DNA of 64,000 nt, from contig NZ_CAXBBQ010000006.1 in the NCBI RefSeq assembly GCF_963974575.1, positions 248,001 through 312,000 on the forward strand, written 5' to 3'. The notes below the pieces were generated by a model, which saw nothing but the letters and a program-made list of their open reading frames with translations, did no database searches and was not told the DNA's origin. The translations under genes were made by a program, and so were the position numbers. The DNA comes from Sphingosinicella sp963974575 (GTDB lineage Bacteria; Pseudomonadota; Alphaproteobacteria; Sphingomonadales; Sphingomonadaceae). This document shows positions 25,020-32,647 of this stretch, one piece after another; positions within the stretch are counted from its first letter, which is position 1; the number at the start of each line of letters is the position of its first letter.

Positions 25020-25475
25020 TCAACCGTGCAGCGGGGATCCGTTCGAACCGGTGCAAGCGGTCATCGCGGGCAACAGGCTCATCATGGCGGCACCGGCGAT
25101 GATGATCGCGCCGACCGCCGCGGCGATGCCGGTCGCGGTCGGCCCCGCACCGCCGAGCTGCATCAGGCTGGAGACGACACTGCCGCCGGCGATCCCGGCG
25201 GGCACGGCGAAGAGAAGCGCGATCGCTCCGCGAAGCGGAACGGGCAACCGCGACGCGATGAGCATGCGTCCGATCAGCAAGACCGCGACGCCGACGACGA
25301 GGCCGAGAAGCAGACCGAGCAACGGCCCCAGTTCGCCACCCCCCGCCCACAGAAATGCGGCCGCACCGAGCCCGACCGGGAGTGCGAAGACGGCGAGCCG
25401 GAACATCGCCCAGGCGAAGAGGACGATGCCGGTGGCGGACAGGATCAGACCGAGCAACATCACGACCAACTCCAT
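25020..25475 (-). CDS. Small polytopic membrane protein of the transfer block
   Basis: 151-residue protein with four or five hydrophobic helices covering nearly its whole length (begins MELVVMLLGLILSATGIVLF; a later AAAVGAIIIAGAAMMSLLP). It follows the lytic transglycosylase gene on the same strand. A similar membrane gene often accompanies traF and transglycosylase genes in ICEs; its role is unknown. An in-frame GTG at 25499 could add eight residues. Confidence 0.7.
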   Translation of the reverse strand: MELVVMLLGLILSATGIVLFAWAMFRLAVFALPVGLGAAAFLWAGGGELGPLLGLLLGLVVGVAVLLIGRMLIASRLPVPLRGAIALLFAVPAGIAGGSVVSSLMQLGGAGPTATGIAAAVGAIIIAGAAMMSLLPAMTACTGSNGSPLHG

Positions 25476-25529
25476 AGGCTCGGAACATAGCAGAAACACG
25501 ATTCGGCATGAAGCCCCGATCGGCTCGCA

Positions 25530-26171
25530 CTATGGGCGGTCTGGCGCGTTCTTCTCGGGCGACGTCGATCGCAGCGCGACGAACAGCGTGGCCGCACCGG
25601 CTTCGCTCCGGCCGGCAGGGGGCCGGTCGCCGATCGCGAAGAAGATGGCATTGACGGTACGCGGCGTTGCACTGGCGGCCGTGACAGCCGACCGGGAATT
25701 GACGGGCACTCCGGCGACGCTCGCGAGATAGGCGCGGGTCTCACCGGGCAGCGCGCGGCCGGTCCGCACGTGCTCGGCATAGCGTGCCGGTCCCGCGTTA
25801 TAGGCTGCGAACAGTCCGGGATAACCGAAGCGGTCATACATCAGACGAAGATAGAGCGTCCCCGCCAATATGTTGTCGCGCGGGCTATGGGGATCACGTC
25901 CGAGCCCGAGCCGCGCGCGCATTTCGGACCAGGTGCCGGGCATGAGCTGCATCAGTCCCATCGCGCCGGCGTGGCTGGTAATCGGGCGCCCGTCCAGCAC
26001 CGTGCGCCCGCCGCTCTCGGCGCGCATGACGCGCTCGATCCATTCTACCGGCACGCCGAAACGCGCCGAGGCTGCCTCGATATAGGGCCGCCAGTGAACG
26101 ACCGACTGCGCGTCAGCCGGTGCCGCCGCCAGCAGCGCCAGGGCGGTGATGGCGACCCTCAGCCCAGCCAC
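25530..26171 (-). CDS. Lytic transglycosylase of the transfer apparatus
   Basis: 213-residue secreted peptidoglycan-cleaving enzyme (VirB1-like role: local opening of the wall for the channel). A signal peptide occupies about residues 1-22 (ends APADA). The SLT domain has catalytic Glu52 in RAESGGR, GAMGLMQLMPGTW at about 69-81 and AAYNAGP at 122-128. The GTG at 26171 is the best start, overlapping the traF stop by 13 bases. The C-terminal 60 residues are low-complexity. Confidence 0.88.
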   Translation of the reverse strand: MAGLRVAITALALLAAAPADAQSVVHWRPYIEAASARFGVPVEWIERVMRAESGGRTVLDGRPITSHAGAMGLMQLMPGTWSEMRARLGLGRDPHSPRDNILAGTLYLRLMYDRFGYPGLFAAYNAGPARYAEHVRTGRALPGETRAYLASVAGVPVNSRSAVTAASATPRTVNAIFFAIGDRPPAGRSEAGAATLFVALRSTSPEKNAPDRP

Positions 26172-26680
26172 AGCAGTCGCACCTCGCCGATGACGTCGCC
26201 GCGCGATGTCGGTCCGAAATAACGCCCATCGAACGAATCCGGGCTGTCCATCAGCAGGAACAATGCGCCCGAACGCAACATCACGCAGCCATTCCACCAC
26301 GGCATCGGACGGTCGCGGCCATCGGCTTCGCGGCGTTCGGCCACCGGGTGGCCGTTGACATAGATCTCCCGCCCGCGCGCACAGACGCGATCGCCGGGCG
26401 CGGCCGCGACGCGCTTGACCAGCGGGATATTGATCGGAATGTAGCGCCGCTCGGCGGCGAGCCGGCGCCAGCGGTCGGGCACCCGGACCAGCACCATGTC
26501 GCCCGATGCGATGTCCTGCCGTCCGCTGACGGCATAGAGACCGATCGGCGCGCTGGCCGATGCGTTCCAGACCAGCCACGGCGTTGGCGGCAGCGCGATC
26601 GTGGTCGCCAGCGCGGCCGCGCCGAGACCGATCAGCGCGGTGGGTTTAGCCGGCAGACGGGAGGGTAGCAGCCTAGCCAT
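26159..26680 (-). CDS. traF: TraF-like S26 signal peptidase
   Basis: 173-residue membrane-anchored peptidase of family S26C. An N-terminal helix (about 16-35) precedes the catalytic Ser43 in SAPIGLYAV and Lys89 in IPLVKRVAAAPGD, the Ser/Lys dyad of this family. In RP4, TraF processes and circularises the TrbC pilin, which is encoded here at 6941-7294. The start overlaps the excisionase-like gene by 8 bases. Confidence 0.9.
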   Translation of the reverse strand: MARLLPSRLPAKPTALIGLGAAALATTIALPPTPWLVWNASASAPIGLYAVSGRQDIASGDMVLVRVPDRWRRLAAERRYIPINIPLVKRVAAAPGDRVCARGREIYVNGHPVAERREADGRDRPMPWWNGCVMLRSGALFLLMDSPDSFDGRYFGPTSRGDVIGEVRLLWLG

Positions 26681-26984
26681 TGCCTCCCTCCCGCATGTTC
26701 GCGCGCGACCAGGCCTCGATATCGTCGATATGGTAGCGCCAGACGGTGCCATGCTTTCGGCACGGCGGGCCGCGCCGCTCCCGGCGCATCTTCTTGAGCG
26801 TGTCCCCCGCGAGACCGAGATGGAACGCGGCCTGCTTGGTTGTCAGAAACGGGCAATGCTCGCGTGCCCGCCGAGCGCGCTCCGCGGCCGACGACGCCGT
26901 GGCTCCACCGTCCACAGCGGATGAATCCGCCTCGATCCGTGTTCGCGCGCCGCCGCCTGCTTCGGGGTTTGGATCGTGTGTCAT
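26673..26984 (-). CDS. Excisionase-like (RdfS-type) helix-turn-helix protein
   Basis: 103-residue protein with a disordered N-terminal 40 residues and a winged helix-turn-helix of the excisionase/AlpA type at about 45-95 (FLTTKQAAFHLGLAGDTLKKM then GTVWRYHIDDIEAW). In the well-studied Mesorhizobium symbiosis-island ICE, an RdfS excisionase gene lies directly upstream of traF, and its expression is ultimately quorum-controlled. The same neighbour order here suggests this is the recombination directionality factor for the integrase at 47417. Function is inferred from context and fold. Confidence 0.75.
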   Translation of the reverse strand: MTHDPNPEAGGGARTRIEADSSAVDGGATASSAAERARRAREHCPFLTTKQAAFHLGLAGDTLKKMRRERRGPPCRKHGTVWRYHIDDIEAWSRANMREGGNG

Positions 26985-27014
26985 GAGTGCAGCGCCCGGT
27001 CCGACGAACCCGCG

Positions 27015-27896
27015 TTACCCGCCGATCAGGCCCGCACGCGCGGCTTCCTGTTCGGCGACATAGGCATCCAGCATGTCGGCCTGGCCGGGGAGCAGCGCGT
27101 CGATCGCAGGGAGGCCGTCGATATCGTCCCGGTGAAGCAGCACGGACGGGCACTGGCCTTCGACATTGCCGAGATTGGGGCGATGCTGGGCATAGCCGAT
27201 GAGCGCGGCCAGATCGGGATCGAACGCTCGAGCGATGGCGGGCGGATAGACGAGATACTGATTCTCGAACGTCCGCAGCCATCCGAGGCAATAGGAGGTG
27301 ATGACCGCGCGGCGCACATGATCGGACTGGTTAGCGCCGGCACCATGCAGGATCGATCCGAGGAACAGCAGCGCGGAGCCGGGTGGCATTTCGGCGGCGA
27401 CCGGACGTGCATCGCCCGGTTGCGATGCCGCATCGTGATGGCTGCCCGGCCAGACCAGCGTCGCGCCACTCTCCAGCGTGAACGGATCGATCGGCCAGAT
27501 GACGTTGATCTGATAGTGCATCCCGGTCTTGACGCCGCCCCAGAGATCCTGGTCGCGGTGCGGCACCTGCGCGAGCGCGCCGGGATGGATTTCGATCGCC
27601 TGGGTGAGGTTGAGAACGATACGATCGCACCATTCCCCGAGCACCGTTTCGGCGATACCGCGGATGATCGGGTGCAGCACAAGGCCGGCGATATGCCGTG
27701 AACGCCGCAACAACGCGCCAAAGCGCTTGGTGCGGGCTCCGTAGAATCCGCCTTCGCAAAAGGGCGTGGCGACGAAGCGCGGTGCGAGTTCGGCTTCGAG
27801 CGCGGTGATTAGCTCGGTCGGCACGGCGTTATCGACAATGACATAACCGTCGGCGAGCAGCATCGCGGCGAGGCGGGCGGGGTCGTGCATCGCCAT
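27015..27896 (-). CDS. Phytanoyl-CoA dioxygenase (PhyH)-family protein
   Basis: 293-residue Fe(II)/2-oxoglutarate oxygenase. The metal ligands are His113 and Asp115 in VPHRDQDLW and His184 in SILHGAG; Arg195 or Arg196 in HVRRAVIT should bind 2-oxoglutarate. It starts 5 bases after the luxI stop (ATG 27896, or ATG 27890 with AAGG spaced better). From memory, a PhyH-like gene directly downstream of luxI has been noted in Novosphingobium. It may modify the acyl side chain of the signal, but this is untested; the product could be unrelated to fatty-acid catabolism. Confidence 0.85.
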   Translation of the reverse strand: MAMHDPARLAAMLLADGYVIVDNAVPTELITALEAELAPRFVATPFCEGGFYGARTKRFGALLRRSRHIAGLVLHPIIRGIAETVLGEWCDRIVLNLTQAIEIHPGALAQVPHRDQDLWGGVKTGMHYQINVIWPIDPFTLESGATLVWPGSHHDAASQPGDARPVAAEMPPGSALLFLGSILHGAGANQSDHVRRAVITSYCLGWLRTFENQYLVYPPAIARAFDPDLAALIGYAQHRPNLGNVEGQCPSVLLHRDDIDGLPAIDALLPGQADMLDAYVAEQEAARAGLIGG

Positions 27897-27901
27897 TCCC
27901 T

Positions 27902-28516
27902 TCACGCGGCTCTTGCCGCCGCATCGGGAGTGATCGCACCCGGTACATAGATGCCGTTCGACGCCAGCAGCGCAGGCGTACCGGCGCAGATCTCGATGCG
28001 GAACGCTCCAAGGAACGCGCCATCGATGCGGCGCGCGGGGCCGAGCGGCGCTGCGCGCCAGCCCATCGCCAAAACCTCCTCGCGAAAAGCAGCGGTCACG
28101 ACGCCGGTTAGCATGGTGATTCCGCTGCCGAGCGCATGATCGACCATCGCCGAGATGAGCCGGTTGCGGACACGCAGGCGTCCGGGGGCGCCCAATCGTT
28201 GCGGCAGGCAAAGTCGCGTAATCTCGCGAACCTGCTCCCCCCGGGGCGCATCGCACTCGCAGAGCGACGCGAAACGATCGGCGAGAAGATGTGCGCCCTC
28301 TGTCGATAGCAGCCGCATCGACCCCTGGTGAATGCAGCCATCGTCGGTGGCGATCAGATAGACCGCCTTGTCGCCGTCATAGCTGTCGATTTCATAGCGG
28401 CCGCCGACGACCGGAACATCCCAGCCCAGCAGATCGACGAACAGGGTCTTGCGGTCCTCGAACATCGAGGCGGCGCGCGCATCGGTAAGCGAGCACCCTT
28501 TGACAATATGGATCAT
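27902..28516 (-). CDS. LuxI-family acyl-homoserine-lactone synthase
   Basis: 204-residue enzyme making an acyl-homoserine lactone from S-adenosylmethionine and an acyl donor. The invariant LuxI residues are in place: Arg22, Phe26, Trp32, Asp44, Asp47, Arg68, and the Glu98-Ile-Thr-Arg101 block. GGGAG precedes the ATG, and a perfect palindrome lies just upstream of that. It sits between luxR (upstream) and the PhyH-like gene (downstream), all on one strand. Confidence 0.9.
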   Translation of the reverse strand: MIHIVKGCSLTDARAASMFEDRKTLFVDLLGWDVPVVGGRYEIDSYDGDKAVYLIATDDGCIHQGSMRLLSTEGAHLLADRFASLCECDAPRGEQVREITRLCLPQRLGAPGRLRVRNRLISAMVDHALGSGITMLTGVVTAAFREEVLAMGWRAAPLGPARRIDGAFLGAFRIEICAGTPALLASNGIYVPGAITPDAAARAA

Positions 28517-28608
28517 GGCAGTAGCTCCCGTTCAAATTGAACAGTCGCGAAGGGAGCAGAGATGAAGGGCTCAAACAGTCGTCAATATTGAGGATGCGGC
28601 GATCCCGC
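28517..28608 (-). promoter_or_regulatory. luxI upstream region with two palindromes
   Basis: GTTCAAATTGAAC (28530-28542), a perfect 13-base palindrome, lies just upstream of the luxI ribosome-binding site. TCAATATTGA (28582-28591) is a second perfect palindrome 40 bases further up. Neither fits the 20-bp lux box consensus exactly, and the first is unusually close to the start codon. They are the best candidates for LuxR or XRE binding in this spacer. Confidence 0.45.
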
Positions 28609-29355
28609 TCAGAACCGCGGGACGATCTCCTCGATGCAGACGATTCCGCAGGCGAGCGCGATCGCCGGGAGCTGCGCGCGGGAATAGATTCCGAAATGTT
28701 CGCGCAGGTCACGCATGTAGGTGCGCACTGTCGTCGGGGCGATGTTCATCATGATCCCGATCTCGACGTCGCTCTTGCCCATCGCCGCCAAGCGAAAGCA
28801 TTCGAGCCGCTTTGGGCTGAGATGGGGTAATTTCAGCGGGCGCGCCGGAAAGCCGTGCAAGCGCCGCGCCTCGGTAAACGCCTCGCTCGCCATCAGCGTC
28901 GCGATCCGGCAGATATGCGATGGCGGCAATTGCCCGTCGCGCGTTGCGAACGTACAGCATCCGGGCGGCTCGCCGGCGACGCCAATCGGAACGGTGAGGC
29001 CGTTGCGCAGGCCATGACGCGCGGCTTCGCGCACGATGCGCGCCTGTCGCCGCGTGAAGCCGCCCAGCAGTCGCTCCATTTCGTGCCAGCAGAACGCCCG
29101 GCTTGTCGAGCGCGCCGCGAGCAAGGCGGGATCGTCGCGGTAATAGCCTTCGGCGACGAAAACGTCGCCCCAGCTCTGGAAATTGTCCATGCGGAAATAT
29201 CGCCCACCGGGCTGAAAGAAGGCCATGCTCTGGACGATCGCGAGCCATGGGAGGCCGAGCTGGCGTGCGGCGGCCTCGCTGCAACTGAACAGCTCGCGAT
29301 CACTGTTCGCGCGCCTGGCCTGCTTAATATAGGCATCGAGGTCGCGAAACGGCAC
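28609..29355 (-). CDS. LuxR-family quorum-sensing regulator
   Basis: 248-residue regulator. The N-terminal 160 residues form an autoinducer-binding-type domain, with the expected aromatic and Asp cluster around FRMDNFQSWGDVF and EGYYRDDPALLAA. The C-terminal LuxR helix-turn-helix is at about 175-235 (LSPKRLECFRLAAMGKSDVEI then APTTVRTYMRDLREHF). The start is GTG at 29355, with AAAGGAG 10 bases upstream. Next to luxI, and likely activated by its product. Confidence 0.88.
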   Translation of the reverse strand: MPFRDLDAYIKQARRANSDRELFSCSEAAARQLGLPWLAIVQSMAFFQPGGRYFRMDNFQSWGDVFVAEGYYRDDPALLAARSTSRAFCWHEMERLLGGFTRRQARIVREAARHGLRNGLTVPIGVAGEPPGCCTFATRDGQLPPSHICRIATLMASEAFTEARRLHGFPARPLKLPHLSPKRLECFRLAAMGKSDVEIGIMMNIAPTTVRTYMRDLREHFGIYSRAQLPAIALACGIVCIEEIVPRF

Positions 29356-29441
29356 CGAGGGGCACTCCTTTCGACGCGCGCGTTGCGGGCGCGTCTATCG
29401 GGCGCGTGGTTCCAGCCCACGCGCGTGCAGCCCCCGATGAT

Positions 29442-29768
29442 TTACTTGGTCTTGCTCGGCCGCCCCGTCGGCTTGTGCGGATGGCGCCGGAGCGTCACCG
29501 CCGGGCGCGCCAGTATCGCGCCGATTTCCAGTTCGTCGTCCGAAACGATCGAGATCGATATCCGGCCGGACAAGAGATAGACGGCATTAACGCCGAGTGC
29601 CTTCGCGAGCCGCTCCATTGCTTTCAGCGTCGGGCTCGACCGGCCATTTTCGATCGCACTCAGATAAGAGCTGCTCGTGCCCGCATCATGGGCGAGCGCT
29701 TCTTGCGTGATGCGCATCGCAAGCCGCAATTTCCTGAGATTCAAACTGAAGGACTTCGACGCATCCAT
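29442..29768 (-). CDS. XRE-family regulator upstream of luxR
   Basis: 108-residue protein with a helix-turn-helix at residues 8-62 (LRKLRLAMRITQEALAHDAG then SYLSAIENGRSSPTLKAMERL) and a short C-terminal tail ending in basic residues. It lies 86 bases upstream of luxR on the same strand and may control entry into the quorum-sensing and transfer programme. A 7-bp inverted repeat directly before its ATG suggests autoregulation. Confidence 0.85.
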   Translation of the reverse strand: MDASKSFSLNLRKLRLAMRITQEALAHDAGTSSSYLSAIENGRSSPTLKAMERLAKALGVNAVYLLSGRISISIVSDDELEIGAILARPAVTLRRHPHKPTGRPSKTK

Positions 29769-29769
29769 A

Positions 29770-29789
29770 AGGGCGTAAGTTCACGCCCT
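29770..29789 (-). promoter_or_regulatory. Inverted repeat at the XRE gene start
   Basis: AGGGCGT-AAGTTC-ACGCCCT, a perfect 7-bp inverted repeat ending 1 base before the start codon at 29768. Its position fits an autoregulatory operator or a translation-blocking hairpin. Confidence 0.5.
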
Positions 29790-30255
29790 GCGACCATTAC
29801 TCCACACTGGATACAGGTTGGAGTTATTATCTATATTATTACGTTTTTACAAATATTTAAATGAGATTCCCGAACAACGCGCACTCAACTCTGATGCGGA
29901 TTCTCAGGCGCGCCAAAAGACCGCATTCGGACGGTCGAATCGGTCGATGACCGAAGCCCTCACGCCAGGACATTGGCCGTGGACGCCGCAGTGGAAATCC
30001 CATCGGCGTCGTCACATCCGGGGCGAGCATTGATTTCAAGCGCCGAGCGAATCACGATGCGAACAACGTCCCGTGGACACGTCCGCAATCGCCGTTCCGG
30101 CGTGGCGTACAGGAATCATCGGATAGTTTGACGTGCCTGTGTGTCGTTGTCTCCTTTGATTTGAATGCAGCGCAGCGAAGCGGAGCGTCGCATTGGTTCA
30201 TAGTTATGAAATCACCGTTCGTGTCGGGCCGCTGGCCGCCCACCATGCCAACCGA
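29790..30255. other. Non-coding junction between transfer genes and catabolic cargo
   Basis: About 465 bases without a gene. The stretch 29818-29865 is strikingly AT-rich for this window and probably holds the XRE-gene promoter. The remainder shows no coding pattern. This is a plausible seam between the ICE backbone and the catabolic cargo, but I see no repeat marking it. Confidence 0.45.
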
Positions 30256-31401
30256 CTACTCGCAACAGTCGGTTCTGGCGGTAATCCCGCAGCGGTCCGG
30301 TTTGCTCCAGCCCCGCCGAATTGTACTCGGATCTTCATGATGCAGCGGGATCGGTCCGGGGATCGGTAGTGACGAGCCCGAAAAACGTGGCGCCGGCATT
30401 GCCTGGAGGATATTGTCGATCTCCCGATAGACGCCTCGCGCTGCCATATGAGGATGGCGCGCCGCTTCGTCCGGATCAAGCACGGGGGCAAAGCAGGCAT
30501 CGCTGCCTTCCAGCAGTGTGCGCCATTCTTCCCGTGTCCGCATGGCGAATATCTCGCTAAAACGCTGCTTGAGCTCGGGCCAGGCATCACGATCATAGCC
30601 GTCGTCAAAACTGCTATCGCCGGCCAACCCCAGCTTTTTGCAAAGCAGCGCATAGAACTTGGGCTCGAGTGATCCGACTGAGATGAAATTCCCGTCGGCG
30701 CACCGATAGGTCGAGTACCAGTGAGGGCCGTCAAGGATGCTGCAGCCGCGTATGCTGGCAACCTGGCCGGCGGCCTTCAGGCTCAGGAGCAAGTTCATCA
30801 TGTGAGCGCTCCCATCGACGATCGCGGCGTCAACCACTTGCCCATTCCCGGTATCCCGCGCGTGCATTGCCGCTGCGAGGACGCCGATGGCCAAATAGAG
30901 CGCTCCACCCCCAATATCGCCTACCAGGCTTGGCGGCGCCATTGGCGGTTCACCGGGATGCCCAGCATACCAAAGGGCTCCTGACAGCGCGATATAGTTG
31001 ATGTCATGGCCGGCCGCTTGGGCGAGAGGTCCCTGCTGCCCCCAACCCGTCATGCGACCGAATACAAGGCGGGGGTTACGCGCTAGGCAAACCTCGGGAC
31101 CAAGGCCGAGCCTCTCCATCACCCCAGGCCGCATGCCTTCGATCAGTACATCGCCCCTTTGGACGAGATCCAGGACATGCGCGACGCCTTCGGGGGACTT
31201 CAGATCCAAGGCAATTACACGTTTCCCGCGGTTCACAATGGCGCCGCTGCCAAGATCGATATTTTCGGAGTTAGGGCTTACGCGTTCAATGACGACGACA
31301 TCGGCGCCAAGGTCGGCCAACAGCATTCCGCAAAACGGCGCCGGGCCGATGCCCGCAATTTCGAGTATTTTGAGGCCTGCAAGCGGACCAGTTTTCGTCA
31401 T
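30256..31401 (-). CDS. Alpha-methylacyl-CoA racemase (CoA-transferase III family)
   Basis: 381-residue enzyme. Its acid-base residues match the racemase branch of the family: His132 in GHDINYIAL, Asp162 in VGDIGGGALYL and Glu246 in SLEPKF correspond to His126/Asp156/Glu241 of the mycobacterial racemase. It would interconvert 2R and 2S-methyl-acyl-CoA so that the dehydrogenase can act. It is transcribed away from the LysR gene, with a copy of the 38-bp motif between them, 132 bases upstream of its ATG. Confidence 0.85.
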   Translation of the reverse strand: MTKTGPLAGLKILEIAGIGPAPFCGMLLADLGADVVVIERVSPNSENIDLGSGAIVNRGKRVIALDLKSPEGVAHVLDLVQRGDVLIEGMRPGVMERLGLGPEVCLARNPRLVFGRMTGWGQQGPLAQAAGHDINYIALSGALWYAGHPGEPPMAPPSLVGDIGGGALYLAIGVLAAAMHARDTGNGQVVDAAIVDGSAHMMNLLLSLKAAGQVASIRGCSILDGPHWYSTYRCADGNFISVGSLEPKFYALLCKKLGLAGDSSFDDGYDRDAWPELKQRFSEIFAMRTREEWRTLLEGSDACFAPVLDPDEAARHPHMAARGVYREIDNILQAMPAPRFSGSSLPIPGPIPLHHEDPSTIRRGWSKPDRCGITARTDCCE

Positions 31402-31532
31402 TCAGGCATACCTGCGTCTGAGACCTTGGCGCTTTGATCCAGGCCGTTTCGCCGCTCCAGATTTCGAGACGGGTTGCAGTCGTGCTGGGCGGCAGTGTCG
31501 AAAGTAAGATTGGCAAAATGACCTTGATTCGC

Positions 31533-31570
31533 CTAATTCATTCTCTGGAGCAATTATTCCTGTGGGGCAT
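31533..31570 (-). promoter_or_regulatory. 38-bp regulon motif, copy 4 (racemase / lysR)
   Basis: Plus-strand sequence begins CTAATTCATT, has CTGG at positions 13-16, and ends ATTATTCCTG + GGGGCAT. It aligns without gaps to the three other copies at 34880, 40997 and 47041, and is the most diverged. It lies in the divergent spacer and its last two bases are the first two of the lysR ATG at 31569, a good place for autoregulation plus control of the racemase gene. Confidence 0.65.
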
Positions 31571-32483
31571 GTCCATGCTCGATTCTCGCCTCAAGCATGC
31601 CGTCGCGGTTGGTCAGCTTCGTTCCTTCTCCAGGGCAGCGGATGCGGTTGGTGTCACGCAGTCGGCGGTGACCAAGAGTGTCGCTGAACTCGAACGGCAT
31701 CTTGGCTATTCCCTTTTCCATCGGACCTCACGGGGCGCGATGCCGACAGAGGAGGGACGCGAATTTATTGATCGCGCAGCGCGCTTGCTTGCCGACGCAG
31801 CTGAACTACTCGGAGATACAGCCCGCCGCGCCGACGCCTATGCGGGCCCGCTTCGAATCGGACTGTTCCCAGGGTCAATCGACTGGTTGCTCACCCAACC
31901 TCTGGTTTCTTTGCTGCGGCGCCATCCGGCAGTGCGCGTCGAAGTCGTTTCGGGCAACAGCGAAAGGGGCGTGCGACTCCTGTCGCGCGGCGATATCGAT
32001 GTCGCCTTTGGACTTGAAGCGGCCTTTGCACGCTGGCCGGAATTCAAGTGCGAGCGGGTCGCCTCGATCGAAATACTGCCTTTTGTGCGGAACAATCATC
32101 CCATTCTGGGGATAAACCCGACCAGCAAGGAGCCGCTGGTCCAGTTCGAATTCGTAGTGCCCTCATCTTCCGAACCCTACACATCGATCATTCAGCAGAT
32201 GTACGAAAAAAGCGGTAAGCGTCCCGCTGACTGGATCCACATGACAGACTATTTTCAATTGGTTCGACGGATCGTTGCCACATCCGATGCTATCGGGATG
32301 GTTGCAAAACAGTTCACCGAGAACTCATGGTTTCGCGCCAATTTCGTGGCCTTGGAGGGAATCGGTTTATTCGATCCATTGACGCTTTGTTATGCTGTGC
32401 GTAGCCGCTGGCAGGTAAAACCGGCTGGCCGTGCGCTCGTCAGCCTTGTTCGTCAGGCATGGCGCACCGCATCATCGGATTAA
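31569..32483 (+). CDS. LysR-family transcriptional regulator
   Basis: 304-residue activator/repressor. The N-terminal winged helix is at about residues 5-64 (FSRAADAVGVTQSAVTKSVAEL and the LFHRTSRG wing), and the C-terminal part is a periplasmic-binding-protein-like effector domain. I chose ATG 31569, or 31575 six bases on; the frame is open to 31434 but the extra residues run through the regulatory motif. It is the only regulator in the catabolic block and the obvious candidate to bind the four 38-bp motifs, with a CoA ester or related intermediate as effector. Confidence 0.88.
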   Translation: MSMLDSRLKHAVAVGQLRSFSRAADAVGVTQSAVTKSVAELERHLGYSLFHRTSRGAMPTEEGREFIDRAARLLADAAELLGDTARRADAYAGPLRIGLFPGSIDWLLTQPLVSLLRRHPAVRVEVVSGNSERGVRLLSRGDIDVAFGLEAAFARWPEFKCERVASIEILPFVRNNHPILGINPTSKEPLVQFEFVVPSSSEPYTSIIQQMYEKSGKRPADWIHMTDYFQLVRRIVATSDAIGMVAKQFTENSWFRANFVALEGIGLFDPLTLCYAVRSRWQVKPAGRALVSLVRQAWRTASSD

Positions 32484-32534
32484 CGGCAAGGGGGCGGGGT
32501 GCGATCGGAAATCCGCTGCATCCGTCGCGATCAG

Positions 32535-32588
32535 CTAGAGCATTTCGCGCAGAAGTGGGAACCGGCTTTCCGGCAGGAAATGCTCTAG
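32535..32588. repeat. Palindromic intergenic repeat
   Basis: CTAGAGCATTTC at 32535-32546 is perfectly inverted as GAAATGCTCTAG at 32577-32588, around an imperfectly paired centre. Palindromes opening TAGAGCATTT are widespread in alphaproteobacterial genomes. It lies between two convergent genes and may end both transcripts. Confidence 0.65.
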
Positions 32589-32647
32589 CAAATTGATCTT
32601 GGGCATTTTCCGAGTTGGCGGGTGATTCCACTCGCCTCGAAAATGGC

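Noticed and set aside
30256..31401. Formyl-CoA or carnitine CoA-transferase for the class III family protein
   Set aside because: His132, Asp162 and Glu246 match the racemase branch, and the neighbours fit 2-methyl-acyl-CoA chemistry.
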